From Corythucha ciliata (Eukaryota > Arthropoda > Insecta > Hemiptera > Tingidae), in the NCBI GenBank assembly GCA_038030265.1, contig CM075943.1, forward strand, positions 35,216,001 to 35,280,000: 64,000 nt of DNA, read 5' to 3'. A program made the translations under genes and the position numbers. Of the stretch, positions 38,401 to 48,512 are shown piece after piece. The stretch's first letter is position 1. Each line of letters begins with the position of its first letter. The notes under the pieces were generated by a model. The model worked only from the letters and a program-made list of their open reading frames with translations, had not been told where the DNA came from and did no database searches.

Positions 38401-40866
38401 AAGTGGTGCCGCGAAATCGGACCTTTTCATTAAGGTCGTGTGGTGGGGTGGGGCGTGTTAGAGTTTTGGGGATAGGAGGAATACGCCCCCCACCCCACCT
38501 CACGACCGCGTGAATAGATGCAATTCCTCAATACCACTTCTACATTACATTTTCAGAGTCTACTGAACATGCGTATGATTCACATGTCTATTAGCGTTTT
38601 CCATTTGCATAAAATTCAGCTCTGAAGCCGAGCATTTCAACTCGTCTTCTCTGAATTATATCATATGGTAACGGAGAAGACAGGTGGAAATGCTCGTCTC
38701 CAGAGCTGAATTTTAAGCAAATGGAAAACGCCATAAGATATCCAATGCAACGCACATCTGTTTGGTGCCTATCTCTTATGAAAAAAACAGAAAACTGATT
38801 TTTCAATAAAATGCCAACAAATTCTCCATCCAAGCACATTGTTGAGAAGCTTCGACATCATGCATATAATGAATCACTTGAAAAATTGTTTCTTCTGAAC
38901 CTAGGTAGAACGCTCGGGGTGGACGCTTTCGACGCAATTTTTTATGTAGTTTTACTAGAATTTTTTCTTAACACTTATACCCATTAACCCCGTATAATTA
39001 TGTTGTACTCAATTGCCGTATTTGCCCATTGCTCGAAATAGTTGCACAAAGCCCAAAAAATACCTTGGAAAATCTCGGTTCCCTGTGGGATTTTTTTACT
39101 TTTTGTTTCTCAAATATGAGCTAGGTGGAATAGATAAGCGATTCGTTATTTTAGGATTAACCAAAAACGCCTAAAGGGAAAAGTTTTCAAGCCTTGAATT
39201 TTTTCGGCGATTGACCACAACGAAAAAAAAAAAGTTTGCCTTTTCGCCCTTTTCAAACGACGAGTGGAGGGGAGAAACATTAAGCGGAAAGAAATGGAAA
39301 AAAAGGGATAAATAATTTTATCTTCTTAAAGTGAGCGTCTACGCGAAATACAGAGATTTGACCCTTGAAACTAAAACTTTATCTTGAACTAAATTAGGAA
39401 GGGAGATGTCCTTGTTCAATAAATCAACGAGTTATGTAGTCGAAATCACCCCGTTGGTTCCCAGTAGGATCAAAAATAAAAACACGTAGCATGCCTGGTT
39501 GCAGATAGCACAACTACGGTGCAAAAAGAAAGAGAAAACTCACCAATTTTGCGGCGTTTCGAAGGTTTGGTGGTGGCGGGGGGGGGGGTCTTGAGTCTGT
39601 AATAAATGATCACTATTTATTTTTCTAAATGAATAGGAGGCTGAAGCGACCCTTTCACTTAAAACTAAACCGAAGAGAGAGAAAAATACAAATAAAGGAA
39701 AGAAAAGTTAACGATCGGGACAATGTACGTTTAGACCTTTTCGAGGACTTATGAGTCCATTCCTAGGGGGGGAAGGGGGTAAAGAAAACTGAATGTTGGC
39801 CTTAAACAGCGCGTATCACGCTCATAATTCCATCCCATCATTAACCCGCTTTCCACAGGAACAAGATCTTGACAAAGACGACGAACCAATGGCCAGCCCT
39901 CGGAAAGAGCTTGATTTAGAGGACATTTTGCCAAGTGAATGCGGCCGGGTGTCCAATGACGTGATTCTATCAACTTCTGACTGGTCTCCAAGAGTCGTGT
40001 CGGGCTTTGAAACGGTTAAAGGAGCCTACCCGTGGCAGGTAAATTAAAACAAATGGATTTCATAAATTTGAAAATAAATTGATTTTCCTTGGTAAGGCAA
40101 GCGTTCGAGTGAAGAGTATTTCCGGGAAATCGACTCACTGGTGCGGAGCCGTAATTATTTCGGAATATTACGTTCTCACCGCGGGCCATTGTCTTAGAGA
40201 CTACGTAAAATCCTCTTATTTCATTCGAGCGGGTGATTATGATACGGAAGAAATCGAAGGAACCGAGCAGGACGCTGAAATTGATGAAATTTGGATTCAT
40301 CACCAATTGGACCAGAAAACTCGTCTGAACAATGACATCGCGCTGGTGAAACTCAAACGGCCCGGTCTGAAATTTAACACGTGGGTATCTCCGGCTTGTC
40401 TACCACCCCGTGACGCCAGCTACCATCCAAATCGCAATTGTACGATATCCGGTTGGGGATCGAACGGAAGTCCCGGGGCGGGATTCGCTCGAACTCTGCA
40501 CGCCACCTGGCTTCCAATCATGGCCGAAGGGAAGTGCAAATCGAAGGACGTCTACGGGCCTGAGGCTATCACAGGGGGGATGTTCTGCGCGGGAACTCTC
40601 GTCGGGGGTGCTGACTCGTGTCAGGGTGACTCCGGTGGACCTTTCCTCTGTCCACACGAAGGTAAGAAGCTGGAATTTTTTAAAATCATCACACTTATTT
40701 TCACACACGGGGTTTTGAAGATGGACAAATGGCAGTCTATGGTATCACAAGTTGGGGACATGGCTGCGGTCGCAGCAACAGCCCGGGGGTGTATACGAGG
40801 GTTCATCATTACTTGGACTGGATTTATGGCCATATTCAGGCTTCTGTGAAAGCTAACGAGCGGTGA
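23453..40866 (+). CDS. Tequila/neurotrypsin-type secreted mosaic serine protease, 28 coding exons
   Basis: Extracellular trypsin-fold protease. Exons: 23453-23518, 23605-23818, 23888-23980, 25339-25422, 25476-25571, 25632-26131 (or 26137), 26198-27135, 27200-27333, 27412-27528, 27594-27707, 27787-28007, 28072-28340, 28688-28881, 28990-29207, 29271-29421, 29478 (or 29490)-29687, 29744-29876, 29942-30176, 30236-30408, 30468-30630, 30707-30833, 30901-31139, 31205-31357, 31426-31602, 31679-31858, 39859-40038, 40097-40661, 40721-40866; 6090 nt, about 2029 aa. Order: signal peptide, CBM14 (~33-84), disordered His-rich then Gln/Ser/Pro-rich region (~90-625), CBM14 (~630-681), two LDLa (~709-786), linker, SRCR (~900-1027), C-type lectin (~1034-1207), kringle (~1207-1275), LDLa, PAN/apple (~1340-1425), LDLa, SRCR (~1470-1570), LDLa (~1572-1614), SRCR (~1616-1733), protease (~1776-2020). 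Catalytic His1824 (TAGHC), Asp1873 (NNDIAL), Ser1972 (GDSGGP); Asp1966 predicts Arg/Lys specificity; activation after Arg1778 (SPR/VVSG). The lectin domain lacks EPN/QPD sugar motifs. The exon 22 donor is GC. Confidence 0.93.
23981..25338 (+). other. Protease intron 3
   Basis: A 1.36-kb intron between His-rich and low-complexity coding exons. It contains several G-runs (near 24521, 24966 and 25146) and no recognisable coding exon or transposon end. Confidence 0.5.
33340..33860. repeat. Degenerate ~30-bp repeat, left of the mariner foldback
   Basis: More than a dozen variants of the AATTCGCGGCTAAAATTGAG type, some inverted. The tract resumes at 34450-34640, so the mariner palindrome interrupted it. 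Confidence 0.55.
33875..34449. mobile_element. Palindromic mariner-derived MITE, 575 bp, TA duplications
   Basis: Bounded by TA on both sides, with ends CAGGGTGGGGCAGAAAAACT and complement. Each arm encodes, reading outward, the same last ~55 codons of an IS630/Tc1/mariner-type transposase ([37 protein letters not shown]) with in-frame stops at 33986 and 34338. The minus frame extends a little further into the centre. The DDE catalytic region is absent, so it is non-autonomous, formed by inverted duplication of a transposon end. Confidence 0.88.
34450..34640. repeat. Degenerate ~30-bp repeat, right of the mariner foldback
   Basis: Continuation of the tract interrupted by the mariner-derived palindrome. 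Confidence 0.5.
34740..35090. repeat. Second degenerate repeat type
   Basis: Spaced variants of CGAAATTGGGATTTTAGTGAGCC about 30-40 nt apart. Similar wording occurs at 1-110. It differs from the CTAATTCGCGGC type but has the same layout. Confidence 0.5.
35318..35533. mobile_element. Small element with AAATTAGATACGTA inverted ends
   Basis: A perfect 14-bp inverted repeat encloses ~190 bp; it ends 10 bp before the next TA-flanked palindrome. Confidence 0.45.
35544..37022. mobile_element. 1.48-kb palindromic element with TA duplications
   Basis: TA flanks and CAGGGTGGAA ends on both sides. The two halves are diverged inverted copies: the blocks AGACCTCATTTGAGATCGAA and AACACCCCATAACCCGTGGT recur complemented near the right end, and inner blocks around AAAATCGCTTGTTTTGACC pair across the centre near 36283. 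A 159-codon minus open frame at 36510-36989 has no recognisable transposase motif. The termini resemble the mariner-derived palindrome. Confidence 0.75.
38238..38840. mobile_element. 600-bp foldback element
   Basis: The outer ~100 bp on each side are complementary (shared AATTTGTTGGC, TTTCATAAGAGATAGGCA, TTGCATTGGAT). Inside are a GC-rich palindrome near 38435-38515 (TGGGGTGGGGCG) and another near 38600-38725 (ATTCAGCTCTGAAG-type). No coding capacity. Confidence 0.65.
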
Positions 40867-40986
40867 AATATTCGTACATTCAAATTAATTATATCCCAAA
40901 GAATTTCTTAGTTTTAAGTTACATAATAGTTTTTAAAAATCCGTAAAACAAGTGCAATCATACTAAATATATATTTCGAGAAAAAA

Positions 40987-40992
40987 AATAAA
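40987..40992 (+). promoter_or_regulatory. Candidate poly-A signal of the mosaic protease
   Basis: AATAAA about 120 nt after the protease stop codon, in A-rich sequence. Plausible by position only. Confidence 0.45.
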
Positions 40993-41539
40993 ATACAATA
41001 TTTTGACAATTTCTTTAAAAAACAAATTGAGCTAATGTTTGAAGCAATGATTCTGCAAAAAAATAAGAGCGAACAGTAAATTGGTACAAAACAATGGCAG
41101 TGGATTTATAATTTGCCGTAAAAAGAATTTCACACGGCGCAGTCAAAATTTTGAGCTCGCTAAAATTGAAAGACGACGGCGCTTGCTCCAAGATTTTTCG
41201 TTTTTTCATTTCATTAAGTATAATAGTAATCCAGAACACACGAGAAAGAGATCAAAAAATACATTGTTCTTTTTAAGGGTTAACAGAGCAAAAATAAAAA
41301 ACAACTAGTTTCCACTCAAGATAAAAGAGTTTTCTCTTTTTTCAGTAAAATATAGCTAAAATATTTATTTAAAAATTGAGATCAAACCATTTTGGTCGTT
41401 AAAATGAAATGGAATAAAATGACACGAAACATAACGTTATAAATTTGTATCTACTAATGAGACTACTCCAAATAAAATAATTTATACAAAATATATGAAT
41501 AATAAATATAAAGGGAACCTGGAGATCTATTCAACACAA

Positions 41540-42034
41540 TCACGTGCCGTAATTTCGCATTTCATGAAGTGCGGCTCTTTATGTAACACTCAGGTTAGAA
41601 CACCATCCGACCAAGAATTTTGGTCATTTCATGTATTGCACCCGGCCTCTGGGCACTTCATGAAATTACTTATGAGGATCACACCATGTGGCCAAGTCAC
41701 TGTGGTCATTTCTTGAAAATGCCAATCCAACTCAATCTGGTCACACGGTGTAATCCTGACGTAGTTAATTAAGTGCCCAGAAGTAGGATACAATTCGCTC
41801 ACTGGGAAGAATACTGGTACAACTCAAATGAGTTTTTCTGTTCTATCCAGTTTGGATTAAATTAAATTAAATTAATCCAAACTGGATTGTTCAGAAAAAC
41901 GTTTTTGAGTTATACAAGTATTCTTCCTAGTGAGCGATTTCATGAAATGGCCAAAATTCCTGGTCAAATGGTGTTCTAACCTGGCTGTTACATCAAGAGT
42001 GCGCATTTCATGAAATGACCATTACGGCATGTGA
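41540..42034. mobile_element. 495-bp palindromic element
   Basis: The ends TCACGTGCCGTAAT and complement are followed by long diverged complementary arms (ATTTCATGAAGTGC; CAGGTTAGAACACCAT). A compact hairpin around TTAAATTAAATTAA marks the centre. Non-coding. Confidence 0.7.
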
Positions 42035-42043
42035 CTACGACAT

Positions 42044-42180
42044 ATTCACGTCAACCGTCGTAGACCTCGCAGTTAAGTAATTTCGTAGTTAAGGGGTTTG
42101 TTACTGAGTAAATCAGGTTACGAAAAACCCCTTAACAACGAAATAGCTCAACTAAGAAGTCTACGACGGTTGACGTGAAT
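42044..42180. mobile_element. 137-bp palindromic MITE
   Basis: A perfect 21-bp inverted repeat starting TTCACGTCAACCGTCGTAGA, with an inner pair around TTAAGGGGTTT. It lies 10 bp from the preceding palindrome. Confidence 0.65.
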
Positions 42181-43232
42181 ACCCTACTTGCGCAGTATAC
42201 GCGACGCGGTACCCAAATCTATTGACTCATCAATTTAAACGTTTATCGTCAAATTTCGAACTGTTACGGAGCAGGAAATGCGAGATTGAGCTGTTTGTTC
42301 CCTTTATATTTACTACCAGCACCCTCTTTATTTACTTAAAATTAATTTAATTTTCAGAAAGAAATCACAGTAGGCTCCAGTTCCACTAGTAACAAGAGAT
42401 CAAAGTTACTTTAAATTTATTTTTTCATTATATAAAATAGCTTTTAACACTGCAGCTATCCCAGCCTTAAGCAGTGCTTGCACTAATATAATAAAAAATA
42501 TATTTATGTAGGACAATACATTTTGTATAAAACTTGAGTAAACCAAAGTTTCAAAGTAAGTTACTGAAAGTAGGTAGTGAATATGAAAACTTGGTTTATT
42601 TTAAGATTCTGTCGGTCGAGAACAAGCTACACGACTATAAATACATGGGAGGGATGGAAGTTGAAACCGCTAAGAAATTTGATGTTGAAAGGGTTCTTTA
42701 TGGATTGCTCGAGAAAAAAACAACTGGAAAATAATTTGTTCAATGGCTCTCTTTATTATAAAAACGAAAATTTGTCCTAATAATTTTGATTTCCTTTTGC
42801 TTAATCAATAGCTAAGAAATCATGAAAGACATCGGGGACATTAACAGATAGCTATTACCCGACCACTAACAATTATTACAACAAAGATTTCCACGAATGA
42901 AGCCCAACTGACTATTTTACGCGGCTCATTAGCCAGTGGTTGAGTAATAACAGTACTCTTTTTCTAACAAAAAACAAATTTTTCAACAAGAAACTGAATT
43001 AACTGAAATAGAACTCAAAAAATTATTGATAAAATATAAAATGTTCGCGGGGGTAAGTTCAAGTGGGCGAGTTAGGCGCACTAACGAGAAACATTCCCTT
43101 TAACTTGATGACAAATGGAATGATTACGTAAGTAATTTCATATTATACCATCCTTAATTAATGGCCTATGTAATAAAACGCACACACGAGAAAAATGATA
43201 ATAGGTGGGAGGGGCGATTGAGAGGTTTACGC

Positions 43233-45909
43233 CTATTTAGGCCTAAAATAGACATCCCGGAGAAGAGTTGAAAACATGCTCGGTACCTGTTTTTGACCAT
43301 GTTGTTCCAGGAAGCGATCGTTGAATGATTCAAAGTCGAGGGCTACTTTCCTCGTGACAAGTGTCATCATCTTTATGAGATCCATGGATTTGTGATTCTC
43401 CACGAGAACATTGCAAAGGGTTTGAATGAACCACGTACCGGTCTCGGGGTTGCGCCAGGAGTAGTATCCTGAAAAAAATAATGTGGAGCGCAAGTTCAAT
43501 TCCCTGGGAAATTAGCTGTAGGACACAAACCGGTTTGAATAATTTTTGAATTTTACAAATATTTCACAGGATATACAAATATTACAGAGGGCAAATATAA
43601 GAAAAAAAATTTCGACGGACTCGCTATACGGACCACGGACATGTACCAACCTGACGGACCAATTCCTTTGTGTTTGTCAGAAAAACCGACAGGAGGTCGG
43701 ACGAGCGGTCCGTTTGCGCTCGTAACGAGTCCGTGGCGGCATAAAACCCCGTACACATGCATGAGCCGGACACAACGTGTTGTGTTCGGCTCGTGCATGT
43801 GTGGTGTGTGTGGCGTAATGCTCAAGAATCCGGTGCTTATTCCGAGTTACCATAGGATCACTACTTGCAATTGTTTTCAAAGCCGAGTTAACCTCACGGA
43901 AAGAGGTGTTTTGGCCACAATTAACCTCGTAATTAAACCACCAGTTTAAATACCTCCCAGAGACTGTGGCAAGAAACTGTAAACGCGATAAACTGGGGAC
44001 AGTGCGAACAAATAACGCAACCTGAGTCGGACATCAGCCACTGGGGCCTTTTTTTGCAGAGGGTAGAGGCAGCTTCGAGGATTTTCACCCTACAAAAAAC
44101 AGTTTGCCCCCCTCCCCCATCACTTAAAGTAGACAAACGGATCTGCAGTAAAGCCACGCAACGACAAAAACAGACCAATCCAAAAACAGTCTTACCATAA
44201 TTATTGCATCCATTCCATAACAAATCAACGTAATTGGGATTTGATTGGGCTAGTTATTAAAAAAAAAACTAGAAACAGAAAAGCCTAATAAGAATCACTA
44301 ACCTTCCACAGTGCTGTAGACGATGAGAAAGTCCGCCATGTTAGGAATTTTATAGGAGGTACAACCAGAGTCCGTTTGCGTAGTGCTCACCATTTTGACG
44401 CCACCGTCAAACCCTTCGCCTTTGCAAGCCTGCGTTTTAAAAATTACCGAACATGAGAGGGGAGGGGGTAAAAACTTTTCAGATACTCATAGACGCAAGT
44501 AAAAATATAAGCACCTGCACGAAAAATATTTTGGGCTTCCCAGCCAGCGTGGGGCACATATTGCCAGTGAACGGCTTCCAAAGAACTTCCAACGGGTACA
44601 TAATGTCTCTGGAGTGGAGGAAGTTGTTTTGAATGCCGTGAGTGAGGACTGTCATGGACAGGCAATCGCAATTGCTGAAGTCTTGCATGGAAACTGTAAC
44701 GATAGAAACAAACATTTTCAATTTTCAACATTAATAAAAGAGAAGAAAATCGTGATAACTTACGCTTGTTAATGACTCCACGAATTTCATCATAAGTGAG
44801 ATCGTTGTGAATGTCGACTTCAAATCCTAGAGTTTCGTAGACTCTTTTCAGACAGCTCACATCGATATCCGTGCCTTTGCGGGCGGGCTCCGAAGTGAAC
44901 AATTCGTTGTTGAATATCACCGCATAGCCGCGTTTTTCGTGCCCCATGTTATACTCGTTACTGTCTTTGGCAACGGACATTCGCGCGACGGCCGTTTGAG
45001 TTCGACTACTACACGCAAGATTAAAAAAAAAAAAAAATCTGTATTGAATAAATAAAAATGGGAAGAAGACAAAACTTACGGAGGGGTCTCTTCATAGCAG
45101 CTACCGTAAAATGGCTTCGAGTCACTCTCATCCCATTTGGATTTCCCGTCTAAAGAGTCGTTCCACTTACTCTGCGGACTCATATCCATCGTGGGCGAGC
45201 TGATTCGGGACCAAATGTGTTTGTAGTTGAGCAAATAAGGCGGCGTACCCGTACTCGTACTGTAGTAGCCCAGATCAGAACCAGGAGTGACTGGGGGTGA
45301 TTGAAATCTGTGGAAAACGAACACGAACAAAAAAAAAAAAAAAAGATTAAAAAAATCGAAACCGGGTTGGGGGGTCATTGAGCGGTTTACCGAGATGACG
45401 ATAAAGTATTGCGGCTGGTCGAGTAATCGCTACCGGTTTCGACGAATTCTGGAAACGTGAAATGTGTTATCTCTTTCAAGGGACTTCCTTCTCCCTGAGA
45501 GTCAATCACGTCTGAAGTTCGGCGCGGTCTTGGTTCGCGCCTGATTGCTATGCTGGGCGTAGTTTCATTACCCTCCAGGAATACCTGTGACAAAAATGAA
45601 TTATCAAATTGGCCAAATGATGAAGGGTAGCGAATAAACATTCCACGTCTTAATAACGCGATAATTGCGAAAAAGGAATGACTTTGAAATTTGAAAAAGA
45701 AAATTTACTCTCGAGTGATCCAAAGGTCTTTTAATAATAACCTCATCATCCTCGTCGTAACTATGACTGTACACGTTCGAAGAACTGTACTCTTCGTACT
45801 TGTACTGGCTGTGCGTCGAAGAGCCCTCGAAAGTTGTTCGTATGTCACTCACGCTTACCTCAGTTTTCTTGATAGTAATGCCTTTGTATTGAGGGTCTTT
45901 CTCATTCAT
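43233..45909 (-). CDS. Caspase with long Ser/Thr-rich prodomain, 7 coding exons
   Basis: Cysteine protease of the apoptotic caspase family. Exons in coding order: 45909-45709, 45584-45391, 45307-45080, 45008 (or 45005)-44764, 44693-44515, 44429-44303, 43468-43233; 1410 nt, 469 aa. The first ~230 residues are Ser/Thr/Asp/Glu-rich with no CARD or DED that I can see, as in Drosophila Strica. The large subunit has HEKRGYAVIFNN, substrate-pocket Arg in ARKGTDID, catalytic His308 (LTHG) and catalytic Cys351 in QACKG (family norm QACRG). A probable interdomain cleavage site is TQTD369/S. The small subunit has Arg397 in YYSWRNPETGTWFIQ. These features resemble executioner caspase-3/7. I chose Met at 45909; it lies 12 nt inside an exon whose acceptor (GTTCCAG) is at 45922, so an upstream coding or 5' UTR exon exists that I could not place. 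Confidence 0.9.
43750..43804. repeat. Strong hairpin in caspase intron 6
   Basis: A stem of about 24 bp (ACACATGCATGAGCCGGACA and near-complement, one mismatch) around a 2-nt centre ACGT. It lies inside the 834-nt intron between the active-site exon and the last exon. Confidence 0.5.
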
Positions 45910-45921
45910 ACCACTTTTCTC
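45910..45921 (-). other. 5' end of caspase exon upstream of the chosen start
   Basis: Twelve in-frame nucleotides between a good acceptor and the chosen Met codon. They encode EKSG without a stop, so translation could begin in an earlier exon. RNA evidence would decide between a 5' UTR junction and a longer prodomain. Confidence 0.5.
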
Positions 45922-48172
45922 CTGGAACACGAGTAATATTCAAAATTATTTCGAGCTATCTCTTGTAAAGAATAAATAACTAATACATAGTTACATTATT
46001 TCTACTTAACTATACACGTTTTCTGAGCCCTTCCCCCTAGCAAGGTGAAATTTTTTTAGGAAGAAATTAACTAACGATTTTCCAATAGTTACTAACAACA
46101 GATCGAGGGTTAGCTGTGGTCTATTAATCGCTCTACTTCTCTATTCTATTCTTATGAAAATTAAGAATTAATATTGTGGTCTATTATTATATGAAAATTA
46201 AATTTGGTCAATTTCAGTTTTGCAACAGAGATCCCATCGTTTTTCATTTGTTAGTGTTCGACGAAGGGTCTCCACATCGAGTCAACAAAATCAACAACCG
46301 GTTGAAAGATGAATACGGCGCCATAAAATGTGCGCCTAATTAACGCCACAGTTGCATTCACATTAGAGATCACGGGCTTTGCTATACGTATTATCACTAT
46401 TTCTACACTAACGTTGGATTTAACCACCACCTCGGATCCGTGTTGAAATAAAATCAATGCAACGCATTTTTTTCCCTTCAAGTCCAACTTAATTTTAAGC
46501 CGAGGTGGCGAAATCCACCATAAAAAGGGACAGACCTCTTCTTCTGTGGTGCATATTCCATGCGTGCGTTGAAGTACCTTTTAGCTAAAATGTCACGCAC
46601 AGCAGTTGGCCGCAATTCAATTTCCAATTAATTTTTATTCAATTAAATCCTCATAGTAAAAAACAAATTTGCCAACGTTTACTTTTTTTCTGCAATACCG
46701 TAAAACGCCTGCAATAGGGTCACGTCCCTAAATACGAATAGGATTGGGAAAACGAGATGTTATAAGCTAGGTAGATGAACTAAAATTGGATTTGGTGAAG
46801 GTATACCTACTCCCAACAAAAAACAGAAAAAAGGTGACGCTGGTGTGTTCCTTTCATTTATGACAAAAGTTCAATATTGGTCTCGGGTCTCACCTTGATG
46901 GAGGCGAATATGGGCCTTTAAGGACATTGTTAAGGCCCGGGTTAACCACGTTCCGTTTGACTGAGGTTCCGTTTGACCCTAAGCTAAGCTTTCAAGAGCT
47001 TGAACGCCAATCAGAATATGGTGAGGGATTTGTGCACAAAATCGTTTAAACCCTCAAGTATAGGAAGAAACGGAAATTGTGGACTCCGTGCTTAAGGTCT
47101 TATTTTGGTAAAACCCAGCGTGAAAGTAATTGTGTCTTCCATTCGGGCCAGTCCCTTTTGACCGTTCTAGAAAGGTCTTTTAATAGAATAGAAAGGGTCA
47201 CCTAATGGTTCGAAGGTAGTAAACAGAGAGGCTAATCCCATGCCAATATGTTTGCTTGATACCTAGTTATACTTATAAAGGGTGATTTTTGTAGCTCTTC
47301 CTATACGTCAAAATTGCCCGCTGCGAGGTTTTAAGGTTCAAAACGTTAAGAACAGAATTTAAAGGCATTACAAAAAAAATAAATATCACAAAGTTATCGC
47401 GATCATGGAATTACACATTTGGCCTTACAAAGGAAGGGTCGTTGTCCAACAGAATTGTATTTTCTCCGGCCTCGTAATTTCTCGTCGGCAGTTCGACGAA
47501 ATCAAAGTAGCGAGGTGAGTTCGTTTTTCTCCTTCAATTCACTTTTTATCCCCATTGCGCCAATTAGAAAGAACGCAGTAAATAGCCGATTAAATTTCCA
47601 GTAAATCATTCTTTGAAAGAGGAAAAAAAAGGCCTCCCTCTGGCTATTATTTTCGCAATGCACTCTCCTGTTATCATGCTTCTAGTGGGAGAGCAGTGGT
47701 AAGAAGTTGTAATGTCAACTGCAATGCCCTCCTAATAACCCTATAGTAGTGTTACAAAATCCAAAAGAGAGTCAACTGACCTTAACCTACAGGTTGAAGA
47801 CGGGGGTTGAATAAAAAGAGGAAATCAAGATTGTTGTCCACGACGCGCCTGCCTCAAGAGTCCATGTAATAAAAATCAATTAATCTAGAATAAGTACGAC
47901 CAACCTTTCAAAAGGATTAAGATTTAGCAAAAAAGTTCGTAAAGCAGAGTGCATTGCCGCTTATAATATTGATCAAGGCGTGGCTGATAATATTGAAGTT
48001 TTGTTTCGCTAGAAACGTAAGGTTTCCGAATTGAGTTTGGGTAGTAGCCTTAGTAGGTATAGGTATGTTAATTAAGTTTAAATTTAACAGCAAATTCTCA
48101 GCAAGATGCATTTTTGTGGATAAGAACAAAAATGGTTCTAACATTAGTGCAGTAAATTGACCGTGAATGTTT

Positions 48173-48315
48173 TTAAGGCCAGTTCACAAGCTCTATGTTT
48201 GCGTTGTGTGGTGTCTACGCAACCTATCAAAATGCTTCATTTTTCGAGGGAATAAATGTGTTTGGCTGCATAGACTCCACAGCACGTAAACATAGAGCTT
48301 GTGAACGGGCCTTAA
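48173..48315. mobile_element. TTAA-flanked MITE, copy 1
   Basis: The inverted ends TTAAGGCCAGTTCACAAGCT and complement are about 30 bp long. The middle carries AAAATGCTTCATTTTTCGAG. TTAA at both edges fits a piggyBac-like target preference. Confidence 0.7.
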
Positions 48316-48368
48316 TGAACAGTTATAATTTTGTTGTTTGTAATTTTTGTCCATAGGACAAACGAAAG

Positions 48369-48512
48369 TTAAAGGTCCGTTCGCAAGCTCTGTGCAATGC
48401 GTCTGTGGAGTCTATGTAACCTATCAAAATGCTTCATTTTTCGAGGGAATAAATTTGTTTGGTTACGTAGACTCCACAGAACGTAAAAATAGAGCTTGTG
48501 AACGGGCCTTAA
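48369..48512. mobile_element. TTAA-flanked MITE, copy 2
   Basis: Same ends, length and centre as the copy 54 bp upstream, with scattered substitutions and the same orientation. Confidence 0.7.

Larger units (their letters stand above)
31859..39858 (+). other. Protease intron 25 (8.0 kb), rich in foldback elements
   Basis: Separates the last SRCR exon from the activation-site exon. It contains diffuse ~30-bp repeats (33340-33860, 34450-34640, 34740-35090), a mariner-derived palindrome (33875-34449), a small inverted-repeat element (35318-35533), a 1.48-kb palindrome (35544-37022), and another foldback (38238-38840). I found no coding exon; the frame closes from 31858 to 39859. Confidence 0.7.
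40867..43232. other. Convergent intergenic region between protease and caspase
   Basis: The protease (plus) and caspase (minus) end facing each other. The 2.4 kb between them is AT-rich and includes two palindromic elements (41540-42034 and 42044-42180). I see no protein-coding exon; short open frames here have no recognisable family features. Confidence 0.6.

Noticed and set aside
46251..46487. 78-codon minus frame as an upstream caspase exon or separate gene
   Set aside because: No caspase-prodomain, CARD or other family features, and it adjoins a dispersed repeat.
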